This document shows, piece after piece, positions 32,884 to 41,503 of a stretch of 64,000 nucleotides of DNA. The DNA is from Halanaeroarchaeum sp051744605 (GTDB taxonomy: Archaea > Halobacteriota > Halobacteria > Halobacteriales > Halobacteriaceae). Each line of letters opens with the position of its first letter. The first letter of the stretch is position 1. A program made the translations under genes and the position numbers. The stretch is from assembly GCA_051744605.1 (NCBI GenBank), contig JBNJDE010000001.1:4909-68908 (forward strand), read 5' to 3'. Under the pieces are notes generated by a model. That model made no database searches, had not been told where the DNA came from, and saw only the letters and a list, made by a program, of their open reading frames with translations.

Positions 32884-33830
32884 CAGACTGGGATGGTGTC
32901 TTCGGCTTCGAGGAGTTCGTGGTACCGGTTCCGGATGGTGACCTCGGAGATGTCGGCGACGTCGCTGACCTTCGCCTGCGTGGTCTTCTCGTTCGTGAGG
33001 AGCGCCGCGGCGTAGACGGCGGCCGCGGCGAGGCCGACCGGGCTCTTGCCGCTGTGGACGCCCTTCTGCTTGGCGTTTTCGAGGAGTTCGCGGGCCCGGT
33101 GCTGGGACTCGTCGCTCAGCCCGAGTTCGGAGGCGAAGCGCGGAACGTAGCTCGCGGGATCGGCGGGCCTGACCTCGAGACCGAGTTCGCGGACGATGTA
33201 GCGGTAGGTGCGCGCGATCTCGTCCTTCTCGACGCGGCTGACGTCGTCGATCTCGTCGAGGCTGCGCGGGACTCCGGCCTGGCGGGCGGCGGCGTAGACA
33301 CAGGAGGTGGCGACACCCTCGATGGACCGGCCCGGGAGGAGGTCCTCCTCGAGCGCACGCCGGTAGATGACGGAGGCCGTCTCGCGGACGTTGTCCGGGA
33401 GACCGGTCGCGGAGGCCATCCGGTCGATCTCGCCGAGTGCCTGCTTCAGATTGCGTTCCTTGGCGTCTCGCGTGCGGAACCGCTCGTTCCACTTGCGCAG
33501 GCGCTGCATCTTCTGGCGCTGTCGGGACCCGAGGGAGTTCCCATAGGCGTCCTTATCGCGCCAGTCGATGTTGGTCGAGAGGCCCTTGTCGTGCATGGTG
33601 TTCGTGGTGGGCGCGCCGACGCGCGATTTCTTGTCCTTCTCCTGGGAGTCGAAGGCCCGCCACTCGGGGCCGCGGTCGATTCCGTCCTCCTCGACCACGA
33701 GGCCACAGTCGGCACAGACCGTCTCGCCGTGCTCCTCGTCGGTTACCACGAGGCCGCCACACTCCGGGCAGCCGTCGGTCGATTCTTTCTCCTGCTCGTC
33801 TCGTTCGGTTGTTCTCAGTGCGTGGGACAT
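32883..33830 (-). CDS. tfb: Transcription initiation factor IIB (TFB)
   Basis: A 315-residue TFB of normal length. The N-terminal zinc ribbon is CPECGGLVVTDEEHGETVCADCG (quoted here only as its two CxxC ends, CPECG and CADCG). The B-finger/linker includes GPEWRAFDSQEKDKKSRVG, and two cyclin repeats follow (SIEGVATSCVYAAARQAGVP; SPVGLAAAAVYAAALL), ending with the helix-turn-helix VSDVADISEVTIRNRYHEL. TFB bridges TBP-bound DNA and RNA polymerase. Haloarchaea carry several TFBs; which paralogue this is cannot be told. An 18-bp inverted repeat overlaps its Shine-Dalgarno. Confidence 0.95.
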   Translation of the reverse strand: MSHALRTTERDEQEKESTDGCPECGGLVVTDEEHGETVCADCGLVVEEDGIDRGPEWRAFDSQEKDKKSRVGAPTTNTMHDKGLSTNIDWRDKDAYGNSLGSRQRQKMQRLRKWNERFRTRDAKERNLKQALGEIDRMASATGLPDNVRETASVIYRRALEEDLLPGRSIEGVATSCVYAAARQAGVPRSLDEIDDVSRVEKDEIARTYRYIVRELGLEVRPADPASYVPRFASELGLSDESQHRARELLENAKQKGVHSGKSPVGLAAAAVYAAALLTNEKTTQAKVSDVADISEVTIRNRYHELLEAEDTIPV

Positions 33831-33838
33831 GCGAACCC

Positions 33839-33856
33839 TCCGGGAGGACTCCCGGA
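33839..33856 (-). promoter_or_regulatory. Hairpin in the tfb leader overlapping the Shine-Dalgarno
   Basis: On the minus strand TCCGGGAG-TC-CTCCCGGA has perfect 8-bp arms. The last GGA of the right arm is part of GGAGGG, a strong Shine-Dalgarno five bases before the ATG at 33830. As RNA it would form about a 7-bp stem with a 4-base loop and sequester the ribosome site; as DNA it could be an autoregulatory operator. Confidence 0.5.
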
Positions 33857-33886
33857 CAATCGTGAACGCCTGGTTTGGACAAAAGT

Positions 33887-33896
33887 GACTTATAGC
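33887..33896 (-). promoter_or_regulatory. TATA box of tfb
   Basis: GCTATAAGTC on the minus strand is centred about 62 bases before the ATG, which predicts a leader of roughly 35 bases. This is long enough to include the hairpin and Shine-Dalgarno. Confidence 0.55.
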
Positions 33897-34080
33897 TTCC
33901 GCTCTATCCTACCTGGGAGACTGGTTACCGTGGTACAACTGTCACCACACCGGGTGGCGATTTCTCGCCGCGGTACCGTCCGGTCGCCGTCGGAACGAAG
34001 ACCGATCGATCGATTGATACGATGGCGCTGCGGGTGCGCGTCGCGAAACACTCAATGGATTCGGCGACCCCCGTTCGGGT

Positions 34081-34596
34081 ATGCGGGTCGCAGTCGGGAG
34101 CGAGAATCCGGTGAAGCGGGCGGCGACCGAGCGAGCATTGGCCGACGTGGCGACCGCCGTCGAGAGCGTGGCGGTCGAGTCCGGCGTGGCCGAACAGCCC
34201 TGGGGGGAAGCGGAGACCATCGAGGGCGCGAAGACCAGAGCCGAGCGGGCACGGTCGGCTGACGACTACGACCTCGGCGTCGGTATCGAAGGTGGTGTGG
34301 CCTCGGTGGACGGGGCCGAGGGGCTGTTCTTGATCATGTGGGCTGCGGTGACCGACGGCGAGCAGGTCGGCCTCGGTGCCGGCCCGCGACTCGAACTGCC
34401 CGAAACCGTCGCGAGCAGACTCGAGGCGGGGGCGGAACTCGGGCCGGTGCTGGACGACCTTCTCGACACGACTGGTATCAAACAGACCCAGGGTGCCGCC
34501 GGCGTCCTCACCGACCGGATCATCACCCGGGAGGACGCCCTCTTCCAAGCGGTCGCCGGTGGATTCGGTCCGTTCGTCTCCGGGCACTACGACTGA
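34081..34596 (+). CDS. Inosine/xanthosine triphosphatase-like protein (DUF84)
   Basis: A 171-residue protein with the family opening MRVAVGSENPVKRAATERAL, then VESGVAEQPWGEAETIEGAK with RAERAR, and LGVGIEGGVASVDG. This matches YjjX/DUF84 non-canonical purine NTPases, which hydrolyse ITP and XTP to prevent their incorporation into nucleic acids. It is monocistronic, with the 250-base spacer upstream shared with tfb. The short repeat GATCGATCGATTGAT lies at about 34000-34020 in that spacer. Confidence 0.87.
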   Translation: MRVAVGSENPVKRAATERALADVATAVESVAVESGVAEQPWGEAETIEGAKTRAERARSADDYDLGVGIEGGVASVDGAEGLFLIMWAAVTDGEQVGLGAGPRLELPETVASRLEAGAELGPVLDDLLDTTGIKQTQGAAGVLTDRIITREDALFQAVAGGFGPFVSGHYD

Positions 34597-34605
34597 CGGC
34601 GGTAC

Positions 34606-36453
34606 TCACTCGTCGGCCGACGGCTTGGCGGCCTTCCCGTCTGGAGTAACGTCTCCCGTTCCGTCGACGGCTTCGGTGAGCGAGACGTTCAACGCGATCA
34701 TCGAGACGGCGCCACCCAGGACCGTGACGACGTTCTTCACCGCGTGGTCGACGATGGCCGCAGCGAGGGCGATGGCCGGGCCGACCGGGGTGAGCGCGAC
34801 CACGAGTACCGTGAACGCCGCCTCGTAGAGGCCGATACCGCCCGGCGAGAGTGGGAGGACCTTCGCGAGGTTCCCGACGCTGACCGCGAAGAAGCCGACG
34901 GCCAGAAGCGTTGCCAGCGGCAGGTCGACGCCGAACGCGCCGAACACGACGAGGGCCGTCAGCACGTCGATGGCCCAGATGGCGAGGCTGGCCACGCCGA
35001 CCCGCCCGAATGCCCGGCGGTCGGCCGCGACGGTCTGCACGTCGCCGACGAAACGCTCGAGGATGGTGGCGACGTACTCCACGTAGGAGTCGTCGCTGGC
35101 CCACTCGATGAACGGTCGGATGCGGTTTTTCTCCGAGCGGGCGGAGACGACGATGGCGACCACGGCACCGATGGCCAGCGTTCCCACCCCGAGGGCGACG
35201 GCGATGGCAGTCCGCGCGCTCTCTCGCTGGGCGGCCGACACGTCGCCCCCGCCAACCAGCGTGGCAGTGAGGGTCGCCAGGTCGGCCGGCGAGAACACGG
35301 CGAGTCCGACCAGGACGCTCCCGGCGAGCAGCGTTATCGTGAGCAGATCGAAGACCCGCTCGACGGCCAACGAGGCGAATCCAGACGCGTACGGTACACT
35401 CCGTCGGGCCTTGACCACGTACGCTCGGACGGCGTCGCCGGCCCTGGCTGGGAACACCAGGTTACCCGTCTGGCTGATGAAGATGGCCCCGGTCAAAAAG
35501 CCGGTCCGCTCGTCGAAACCGAGTTCCCGCAGGATGTCGCGATAGCGGCGACCCCGCAGTGGCCAGGAGGTGAGATAGATGGCGGCCGCGATCGCTACCA
35601 GGACCGGATCCGCCCCCGCCATGGCCGCAAGTACCGAACTCGGGTCCAGATAGAGGAACATCAACGCGACGGCCATCACCGAGAGGCCGATCCCCACGAG
35701 CATCCCGGTCCGTCGGTTGGCGTACGGGGCCACTCTGAATTCCCAGCCGACACGCAGTACCTGCGTTCCCATCCCGAAGACGTCTCGCACCAGGTCCACC
35801 TTGGAGTCCCCCTTGGGGGTCCACTCGACCGGGAACTCCTTTACCCGGTACCCCCGACGCTGGGCCTTGACGAGCATCTCCGTGTCCCAGAACCAGTGCT
35901 CGTCCTGGACCGCTGGCTGGAGGTCTTCGAACGCCTCGCGACTGAAGGCTTTGAATCCGGCCTGGTGGTCCCGGAGGTCGGAGTCGAGGACCGTGCGGAC
36001 GAGGAGGTTGAATCCTCGCGATGGGATGCCACGTTTGGCCGGTCTGTCGGCCTCTTCGCCGGGGATCCACCGCGACCCGGTCGCGAGGTCCCACTCCCCC
36101 GATCGGACGCTCTCGACCAATTCTTCGAGGTGGGACATGTCCGTCGCGAGGTCGGTGTCGTAGTAGACGAGCGTGTCGCCGTCGGCGGCGGCGAACGCCC
36201 GTTCGAGGGCCCCACCACGACCGAGGCGTTCGTCGCTGTGGAAGTGGCTTACCCGGTCGTCCTCGGCGGCCAGACGGTCGGCGATAGCGGGTGTTCGGTC
36301 GTCACAGCCGTCCTCGGCAACGATGACCTCGTACGTTCCGGCGGGGAGGAAGGAGTCGAGCGTCGAGAGGGACACGGCGATGGTCTCCTCGATCGTCGAC
36401 TCCTCGTTGTACGCCGGCAATACGACACTCACCTCGACGGACCGGTCGGGCAT
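34606..36453 (-). CDS. Fused GT2 glycosyltransferase and flippase-like (UPF0104) membrane protein
   Basis: About 615 residues in two parts. Residues 1-235 are a dolichol-phosphate-sugar synthase-like GT2 domain: VEVSVVLPAYNEESTIEETI, VIVAEDGCDD, the DxD in LVYYDTDLATD, and FKAFSREAFEDL. From about residue 250 there are seven or eight transmembrane segments with the UPF0104/LPG-synthase-type signatures TGNLVFPARAGDAVRAYVV and LSPGGIGLYEAAFTVLVV. The fusion suggests a sugar is loaded on a lipid carrier and moved across the membrane by one polypeptide; that is inference. I start at ATG 36453; another lies four codons upstream. Confidence 0.85.
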   Translation of the reverse strand: MPDRSVEVSVVLPAYNEESTIEETIAVSLSTLDSFLPAGTYEVIVAEDGCDDRTPAIADRLAAEDDRVSHFHSDERLGRGGALERAFAAADGDTLVYYDTDLATDMSHLEELVESVRSGEWDLATGSRWIPGEEADRPAKRGIPSRGFNLLVRTVLDSDLRDHQAGFKAFSREAFEDLQPAVQDEHWFWDTEMLVKAQRRGYRVKEFPVEWTPKGDSKVDLVRDVFGMGTQVLRVGWEFRVAPYANRRTGMLVGIGLSVMAVALMFLYLDPSSVLAAMAGADPVLVAIAAAIYLTSWPLRGRRYRDILRELGFDERTGFLTGAIFISQTGNLVFPARAGDAVRAYVVKARRSVPYASGFASLAVERVFDLLTITLLAGSVLVGLAVFSPADLATLTATLVGGGDVSAAQRESARTAIAVALGVGTLAIGAVVAIVVSARSEKNRIRPFIEWASDDSYVEYVATILERFVGDVQTVAADRRAFGRVGVASLAIWAIDVLTALVVFGAFGVDLPLATLLAVGFFAVSVGNLAKVLPLSPGGIGLYEAAFTVLVVALTPVGPAIALAAAIVDHAVKNVVTVLGGAVSMIALNVSLTEAVDGTGDVTPDGKAAKPSADE

Positions 36454-36557
36454 TAGTACGAACATCTACCATGCCCGTCTAAGAACCTTCTGAACCCAGG
36501 GCCAAATGACACAGAATCTGGTTCGTATTCGTCCAAAAACTGAACGGTGCTGGGCCG

Positions 36558-39266
36558 TCAGCTCGTGTCTGCGACGGTCGTTCCGGTCGGGACAGCCCCC
36601 GACCCGTCGGTGCGACGACGGTTGCGGAGCGTGAGGGCGACCAGTATGGCCATACCGATGGCTCGAACCGGGAACGTGATGGCGAAGCCGGTCAGCGAGA
36701 CGGAGACGACGAGACCGGCCAGTTGCTGGACCGGTAGCAAGAATAGCTCGGGAACGGTGAGGAACACCGACGAGATGGCGAAGAGCAGGCGCTCGAATCC
36801 GGTCACCTGCTCGAACTGATGGCCGATGATCGTGACGCCGAGAGCGTAGACGCCCACGAAGAGTCCGATGACCGGGATGACGATCTCCGGTAGTAGGAAA
36901 CCGACGTCCGCCAGGTCGGCGAAGGAGACCAGGGAGACGCCGGCTTCGGTGGTTTTGATCAGGAGGATACCCGGCGCGAAGATGAACGCGAACGGCACCA
37001 GGAGTTTGTTCAGCGAGAGCAGGAAGGCCGTCTTGGCCGTCTCGAATTCGTCGGCCTTGGCGACCCCGGCCCCGGCGAACGCAGCGACGGCGACGGGTGG
37101 CGTGACGTCGGCCATGAGCCCCCAGTAGAGGATGAACAGGTGTGCCGCGAGTAGTGCCACCCCGAACTCCTCGATGGCCGGGCCGAGCATCGCGATGAGG
37201 ATGATGTACATGACCGTCGTCGGCATCCCCATGCCGAAGATGATGGCCGCGATACCGGTCAGGAGCAATAGCCCGAGGAGTGACTGTCCGCTGACGGAGA
37301 GGATCAACGCTGTCAAGTTGGGACCGAGTCCGGTGACGCTGATGACGCCCGGTATGACGCCGGCCGCCGCGACGGAGACGACGACCGTCGTGGCGGTCTT
37401 CGCCCCGTCCTCCATTGACTTGAGCACGAACGCGACGACGCGGTAGGCCGGCTTCCCGGCCAGCGTCGGCCGACCGACGAACTCTGCGCCGGTCCTCGCG
37501 CTCTCGTCGACTGCGTCGTCGAGTTCGAGGAGGTCCGAACTGATCTCCGGTCGGGTCACCAACAACAGGAGCGAGACGGCGATGACCATGACTCCGAGGT
37601 CGCTCGTCGCGGCTCGAACCGCCTCACCGATGGCGAGCCCACCCTGGAGGGTGCTACCGGCCAGGGTTGTCTCCAGCAATCCCAGAATGCCCTGTCCGGT
37701 GGTCGCCAGCGTGGCGACCTGTGCGACGAAGAGAGCGAGGATCGAGCCGACGAGGACCGTCCGACTCCGTTTGGAGTACGCGGCGAGGAAGGAGACGAGC
37801 GCGATTAACGCGATGATGGTGAACCACCCGGAGCGGGCAACCGACAGTCGGACCACCACGAGGAAGTAGAGCAGTAGACCGACTGGCACCAGGTAGAACC
37901 ACCCGTTCTTCAGGATCTTGCTTGGTTGGGAGAGTGACTCCTTGGGGACGCCGCCGATGTCGTGTTTGACCGCCTCCAGGTGGACCATCACCCACATCCC
38001 GAAGAAGAACGCTATCGCCGGGATGGCCGCCGCGACGATGACGGTGGCGTATGGCGTCTGGGTAAACTCTACGATGAGGAACGCTGCGGCACCCATCACG
38101 GGTGGCAGGATCTGCCCGCCAGAGGAGGCAGAGGCCTCGACTGCGCCCGAGAAGGAGGGCGAGTATCCCGAGCGTTTCATCAGCGGAATCGTGAACGCCC
38201 CCGTCGTCACCGTGTTGGCGATGGACGACCCGGAGAGCATGCCCATGAACCCGCTGGCCACGACGCTGGATTTCGCCGGTCCGCCACGTTGTGACCCGGT
38301 CAGCGAGTACGAGAAATCGATGAACCACTTTCCGGCGCCGCTCATCTCGAGGAAGGCACCGAAGAGGATGAAGATGTAGATGAACCGGAGGCTGACGGTG
38401 ACCGGCACGCCGAAGACGCCCGCCTCGGTGTTGAACCAGAGGTCGCGGAGGATGCTCGCCCACTGAGTCGGCGGGATGGAGAGCGACCCGATGAAGGAGT
38501 CTCTCGGGATGAAGTGCCCCCAACGCGCGTAGACGATGAACAACGTCACCAGGCCAGTGAGGAGCAAGCCGAGCGCCCGCCGGGTGGCCTCTAAAACCAG
38601 CAGGACGCCGACCGCGGCGAGGATGAACGCGAACGAGACCTCGTCCAGCGGGATCCCGATGGCCGAAACGAGGGAAACGATGGGGTCCGTGATGGGCCAG
38701 ACCTCCTGGAGCGGTTGGCCCGCCGTGAGTCCGCGGACCCGCATCGAGCGGACCTCGTCGAACTCGGTGATCATGTAGAAGGGCGTCAGCATGATGAGCC
38801 CGCTGAACAGGATGTCGACCGGGGTCACGCGGTCGGCGTCGGCGTCGACGGCCGCCCAGCGAACGAAGCCGCGGAGGCGTTCGAGGACCGAGACGACGCC
38901 GCTATCGGCCCCGAACTGGGAGCGCGCCGCCGGGAGTATCTTCCCAAGTCGGCGCGCAACTGGCCCGGTCCCTTTCGAGGTCGGGAACAGGAAGAACGTC
39001 AGGACGAACGCGAAGGCGACGTGGACCGCGTTCGCCTGGAGCAACTGGAGAGAGAACAGTTCGACGGTACCGAAGAATGGCACGCCGAACTCGAACTGGA
39101 AACTCCTCGCAGCCAGCCACATCTGGAACGCCGAGAAGGTGATCCCGACGGCGGCGACGAGGACCGCGGCCCAGCCCCGTAGCGACCGCTTGCGTTCTAC
39201 TTCCTGTAACAGTTCGTCGGTGTCCGGTTCTTCGTCGTCGGTCTGTTCGGGATCGGGTTCACTCAT
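36558..39266 (-). CDS. TRAP transporter fused permease (DctQ-DctM type)
   Basis: A 902-residue protein with about 18-20 hydrophobic segments. The N-terminal third matches the small (4TM) subunit and the rest the large DctM subunit, as in TAXI-type TRAP systems. Large-subunit signatures are seen in GFMGMLSGSSIANTVTTGAF, GGQILPPVMGAAAFLI and GMGMPTTVMYIILIAML. TRAP transporters use the Na+ or H+ gradient with a solute-binding protein to import organic acids. Its start overlaps the DUF1850 gene as ATGA. Substrate is unknown; TAXI members include glutamate importers. Confidence 0.92.
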   Translation of the reverse strand: MSEPDPEQTDDEEPDTDELLQEVERKRSLRGWAAVLVAAVGITFSAFQMWLAARSFQFEFGVPFFGTVELFSLQLLQANAVHVAFAFVLTFFLFPTSKGTGPVARRLGKILPAARSQFGADSGVVSVLERLRGFVRWAAVDADADRVTPVDILFSGLIMLTPFYMITEFDEVRSMRVRGLTAGQPLQEVWPITDPIVSLVSAIGIPLDEVSFAFILAAVGVLLVLEATRRALGLLLTGLVTLFIVYARWGHFIPRDSFIGSLSIPPTQWASILRDLWFNTEAGVFGVPVTVSLRFIYIFILFGAFLEMSGAGKWFIDFSYSLTGSQRGGPAKSSVVASGFMGMLSGSSIANTVTTGAFTIPLMKRSGYSPSFSGAVEASASSGGQILPPVMGAAAFLIVEFTQTPYATVIVAAAIPAIAFFFGMWVMVHLEAVKHDIGGVPKESLSQPSKILKNGWFYLVPVGLLLYFLVVVRLSVARSGWFTIIALIALVSFLAAYSKRSRTVLVGSILALFVAQVATLATTGQGILGLLETTLAGSTLQGGLAIGEAVRAATSDLGVMVIAVSLLLLVTRPEISSDLLELDDAVDESARTGAEFVGRPTLAGKPAYRVVAFVLKSMEDGAKTATTVVVSVAAAGVIPGVISVTGLGPNLTALILSVSGQSLLGLLLLTGIAAIIFGMGMPTTVMYIILIAMLGPAIEEFGVALLAAHLFILYWGLMADVTPPVAVAAFAGAGVAKADEFETAKTAFLLSLNKLLVPFAFIFAPGILLIKTTEAGVSLVSFADLADVGFLLPEIVIPVIGLFVGVYALGVTIIGHQFEQVTGFERLLFAISSVFLTVPELFLLPVQQLAGLVVSVSLTGFAITFPVRAIGMAILVALTLRNRRRTDGSGAVPTGTTVADTS

Positions 39267-39775
39267 GTGTTTGCTAACAACGTTCGAAGTGGTCGGTCGC
39301 GTTCGACACTTATCTGCACGGGTGTCGCGTCAGACCGTTCGACCAGGTCGTACTCCTCGTCGCCGACGACGAGCGTGTGTCCGGCGACGGTGCCCGGGAC
39401 GACGTTCACCTTCTCGTAGGTGCGGTCGTCGTAGGCGATGTAGAACTCGCCCTCAGCGGTCCGTCCGTCGATGTCCGCCCTGGCTGGGAGCCCCCAGCCG
39501 AACGAAGAGAACTCCATCCGGGTCATGCGGAGGGCCCCGTCGTCGACGACGTAGACGTCTCGAACGGTGGTCTTCTCGACACTGTGCATGTACTCGAGCG
39601 TGACCGTCGTTCCGTCGTCGACGGAGGTGACGAGGAGTTCCTCGCCGGTCTCCTGATCGGAGACGATGAGCACCGGTGACGCGGCCGCCTGTGCAGCGGT
39701 CGCCAGGGCTACGGTGACCACGAGAACGGCGACGGCTGCGACGAGCAACCTCCTTGGCGGACGGATGGGCGTCAC
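39263..39775 (-). CDS. DUF1850 protein of the TRAP operon
   Basis: A 170-residue protein with GTG start (39775) and an N-terminal signal or anchor (RRLLVAAVAVLVVTVALATA ending near AQAA). The exported domain has LEYMHSVEKTTVRDVYVV, which is the DUF1850 core. DUF1850 proteins are habitually encoded between the solute-binding protein and permease of TAXI-TRAP systems. The role is unknown; assembly or delivery of the binding protein to the permease is a guess from location. ATGA overlap with the permease gene supports co-translation. Confidence 0.85.
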   Translation of the reverse strand: MTPIRPPRRLLVAAVAVLVVTVALATAAQAAASPVLIVSDQETGEELLVTSVDDGTTVTLEYMHSVEKTTVRDVYVVDDGALRMTRMEFSSFGWGLPARADIDGRTAEGEFYIAYDDRTYEKVNVVPGTVAGHTLVVGDEEYDLVERSDATPVQISVERDRPLRTLLANT

Positions 39776-39881
39776 GGTATGCTAGTGGTACGTGAAACTG
39801 GTAATCGTTTCTGTTGCTATCCGCCGACCGTGCCTCGAACGCGTTTACGGAAAGAACGGTTCGAGTGGGGTGATGGGGCCG

Positions 39882-40898
39882 TTATTCGAAGTAGGCGGCC
39901 GCGCCGGGGTGGAGGTCGATGGACATGCCGTCCTGCGCGGAGTCGGCGCTGATGAAGTCCGCCTTGATGGACAGGTCGTCGGTGTTGTCGAAGATGGCCG
40001 CCGTCACTTCCTCGACGACCTCCTCGGGGTACGCCTCGTGGGTCGCGATCATTGCCTGCACCGAGACCGTCGTCACGTCATCGTCGATGCCGTCGTAGGT
40101 CCCGCCAGGGATGGTGTCTTCGGCGAACCAGTCCGCGGAATCGAGAACGGTCTGCAACGTGTCGCCCTCGACGGGAAGGATCTCGATGTCCGCGGTGGTG
40201 GCCAGTTCTTCGATGGCACCAACCGGCCAACCACCGACGGTGAACGTGGCGTCGACGTCGCCGTCACGGAGCTGGTCCGCAGCGGTCGAGAAACTCCCGT
40301 TCTGCTCGCTGAAGTCGTCGGTCGTCAGACCGACGGCCTCCAGAATCTGGAGGGCGTTGACCTGCGTTCCGGAGCCGAGGTCGCCGGTGTTGACACTCTT
40401 GCCTTCGAGGTCCTCGAGCGTCTCGACTTCGGCACCCGGTCGGGTGACGATGTGGATGGTCTCCGGGTAGAGCGTCGCGACGCCCATCAGGTTGGGGATG
40501 GCGGCGCCCTCGAACTCCTCGAGACCCTCGCCGTTCTTCGCGAAGTAGGCGATGTCGTTCTGGATGAGCGCGAAGTCGGCCGACTCGTTGCCGAGACTGC
40601 CGACGTTCTCGACGCTCGCCCCCGTCGACTGAACCTGGAGTGAGTGGTCCGTATTCTCCTCCACGATGGTCTTGAACTCACCGGAGAGCGGGTAGTACGT
40701 CCCACCCGTACCGCCGGCGTGCCAGGAGATGCGCTCTCCGCCGTCGCCGCCGTCGCCACCGTCTCCGCCGTCTCCGCCATCGTCACCGTCGCCACCGTCT
40801 CCGCCGTCGCCGCCGTTACCGCCACAGCCGGCGAGTGCGGTGATTCCTGCTACGCCCGTTGCCTTGATGAACGTCCGCCGATCAGCATACTTTGCCAT
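39882..40898 (-). CDS. TAXI-family TRAP solute-binding lipoprotein
   Basis: A 338-residue protein from ATG 40898. The N terminus has a twin-arginine signal (DRRTFIKATGV) and lipobox LAGC, so it should be exported folded by Tat and lipid-anchored. A roughly 30-residue Gly/Asp linker follows, encoded by a triplet repeat. The binding domain has the TAXI features WHAGGTGGTYYPLSGEF, VENVGSLGNESADFALIQND, LEGKSVNTGDLGSGTQVNA and a C-terminal EAYPEEVVEEVTAAIF. It captures substrate outside the cell and hands it to the permease encoded downstream. Confidence 0.92.
   Translation of the reverse strand: MAKYADRRTFIKATGVAGITALAGCGGNGGDGGDGGDGDDGGDGGDGGDGGDGGERISWHAGGTGGTYYPLSGEFKTIVEENTDHSLQVQSTGASVENVGSLGNESADFALIQNDIAYFAKNGEGLEEFEGAAIPNLMGVATLYPETIHIVTRPGAEVETLEDLEGKSVNTGDLGSGTQVNALQILEAVGLTTDDFSEQNGSFSTAADQLRDGDVDATFTVGGWPVGAIEELATTADIEILPVEGDTLQTVLDSADWFAEDTIPGGTYDGIDDDVTTVSVQAMIATHEAYPEEVVEEVTAAIFDNTDDLSIKADFISADSAQDGMSIDLHPGAAAYFE
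40737..40823. repeat. Triplet repeat tract encoding the Gly/Asp linker
   Basis: The plus strand reads imperfect CCGTCGCCA/CCGTCTCCG-type triplets for about 85 bases, encoding GGDGGD repeats in the solute-binding protein. Copy number may vary between strains because such tracts slip; the frame would be kept by any multiple of three. Confidence 0.8.
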
Positions 40899-41086
40899 AC
40901 CCAATCATTCACTAAGGTTCATATTAATCCCTTTCCCTTGAAGCCGAATCTTAATCTTTTTAGTGTATCCCTATTGATGAAACTGGTCGGCGAGGTCACG
41001 TTAATCCGTCGTACCAACACGCTTGGCCGTTACGGTCTAACGCCGTCGCCATGGTCGAAGGATCTGCACAATCGCAGTACTGCGTG

Positions 41087-41096
41087 GGGTTAACCC
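41087..41096. promoter_or_regulatory. Palindrome upstream of the DUF7123-like gene
   Basis: GGGTTAACCC is a perfect 10-bp palindrome 15-24 bases upstream of the TATA-like ACTATAC (41111-41117). It also lies within the 243-base divergent spacer shared with the TRAP operon. Confidence 0.35.
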
Positions 41097-41110
41097 ACCG
41101 TACCAAACCC

Positions 41111-41117
41111 ACTATAC
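41111..41117 (+). promoter_or_regulatory. TATA box of the DUF7123-like gene
   Basis: ACTATAC is centred 27 bases before the ATG at 41141, the standard distance for a leaderless mRNA. It also supports that ATG over the in-frame ATG at 41051. Confidence 0.55.
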
Positions 41118-41140
41118 GCTCGTACGCCGTCCCCTTCGAT

Positions 41141-41389
41141 ATGAGCGCGACCGCGCCACAGCAGGCCACCGCGGCGACGCTGAGCCCGAAACAGCAACGC
41201 ATCCTCGAGTACCTCCGCGGGAAGGCCCAGACGAAGACCTACTTCAAGTCCAGGGTCATCGGTGACGCACTCGATCTCTCGGCGAAGGAGGTCGGAACCA
41301 ACATGCCGGCCGTCTCGAACGTCGAGGGACTCGATATCGAGAAGTGGGGATATTCGTCGAGTACGACCTGGAAGGTCACGCCGGCCTGA
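41141..41389 (+). CDS. Small conserved haloarchaeal protein (DUF7123-like)
   Basis: An 82-residue basic-to-neutral protein, unusual in this acidic proteome. LSPKQQRILEYLRGKAQTKT and SRVIGDALDLSAKEVGTNMP form a small winged-helix-like fold with a C-terminal strand (SSSTTWKVTP). The DUF7123 name is from memory. Size, charge and predicted fold suggest DNA binding. The gene is monocistronic with its own TATA box and a palindrome upstream. Confidence 0.75.
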   Translation: MSATAPQQATAATLSPKQQRILEYLRGKAQTKTYFKSRVIGDALDLSAKEVGTNMPAVSNVEGLDIEKWGYSSSTTWKVTPA

Positions 41390-41503
41390 ACGCCCGGAAT
41401 CGACGCTTTCTCGCTCGGTATCGTTCGATCGTTCTCACTGTCTCTCGATTCTCGAGGCCGACCATTTACGGCACGGCACGCTTCGAAGCGGTCCCACAGA
41501 ACG

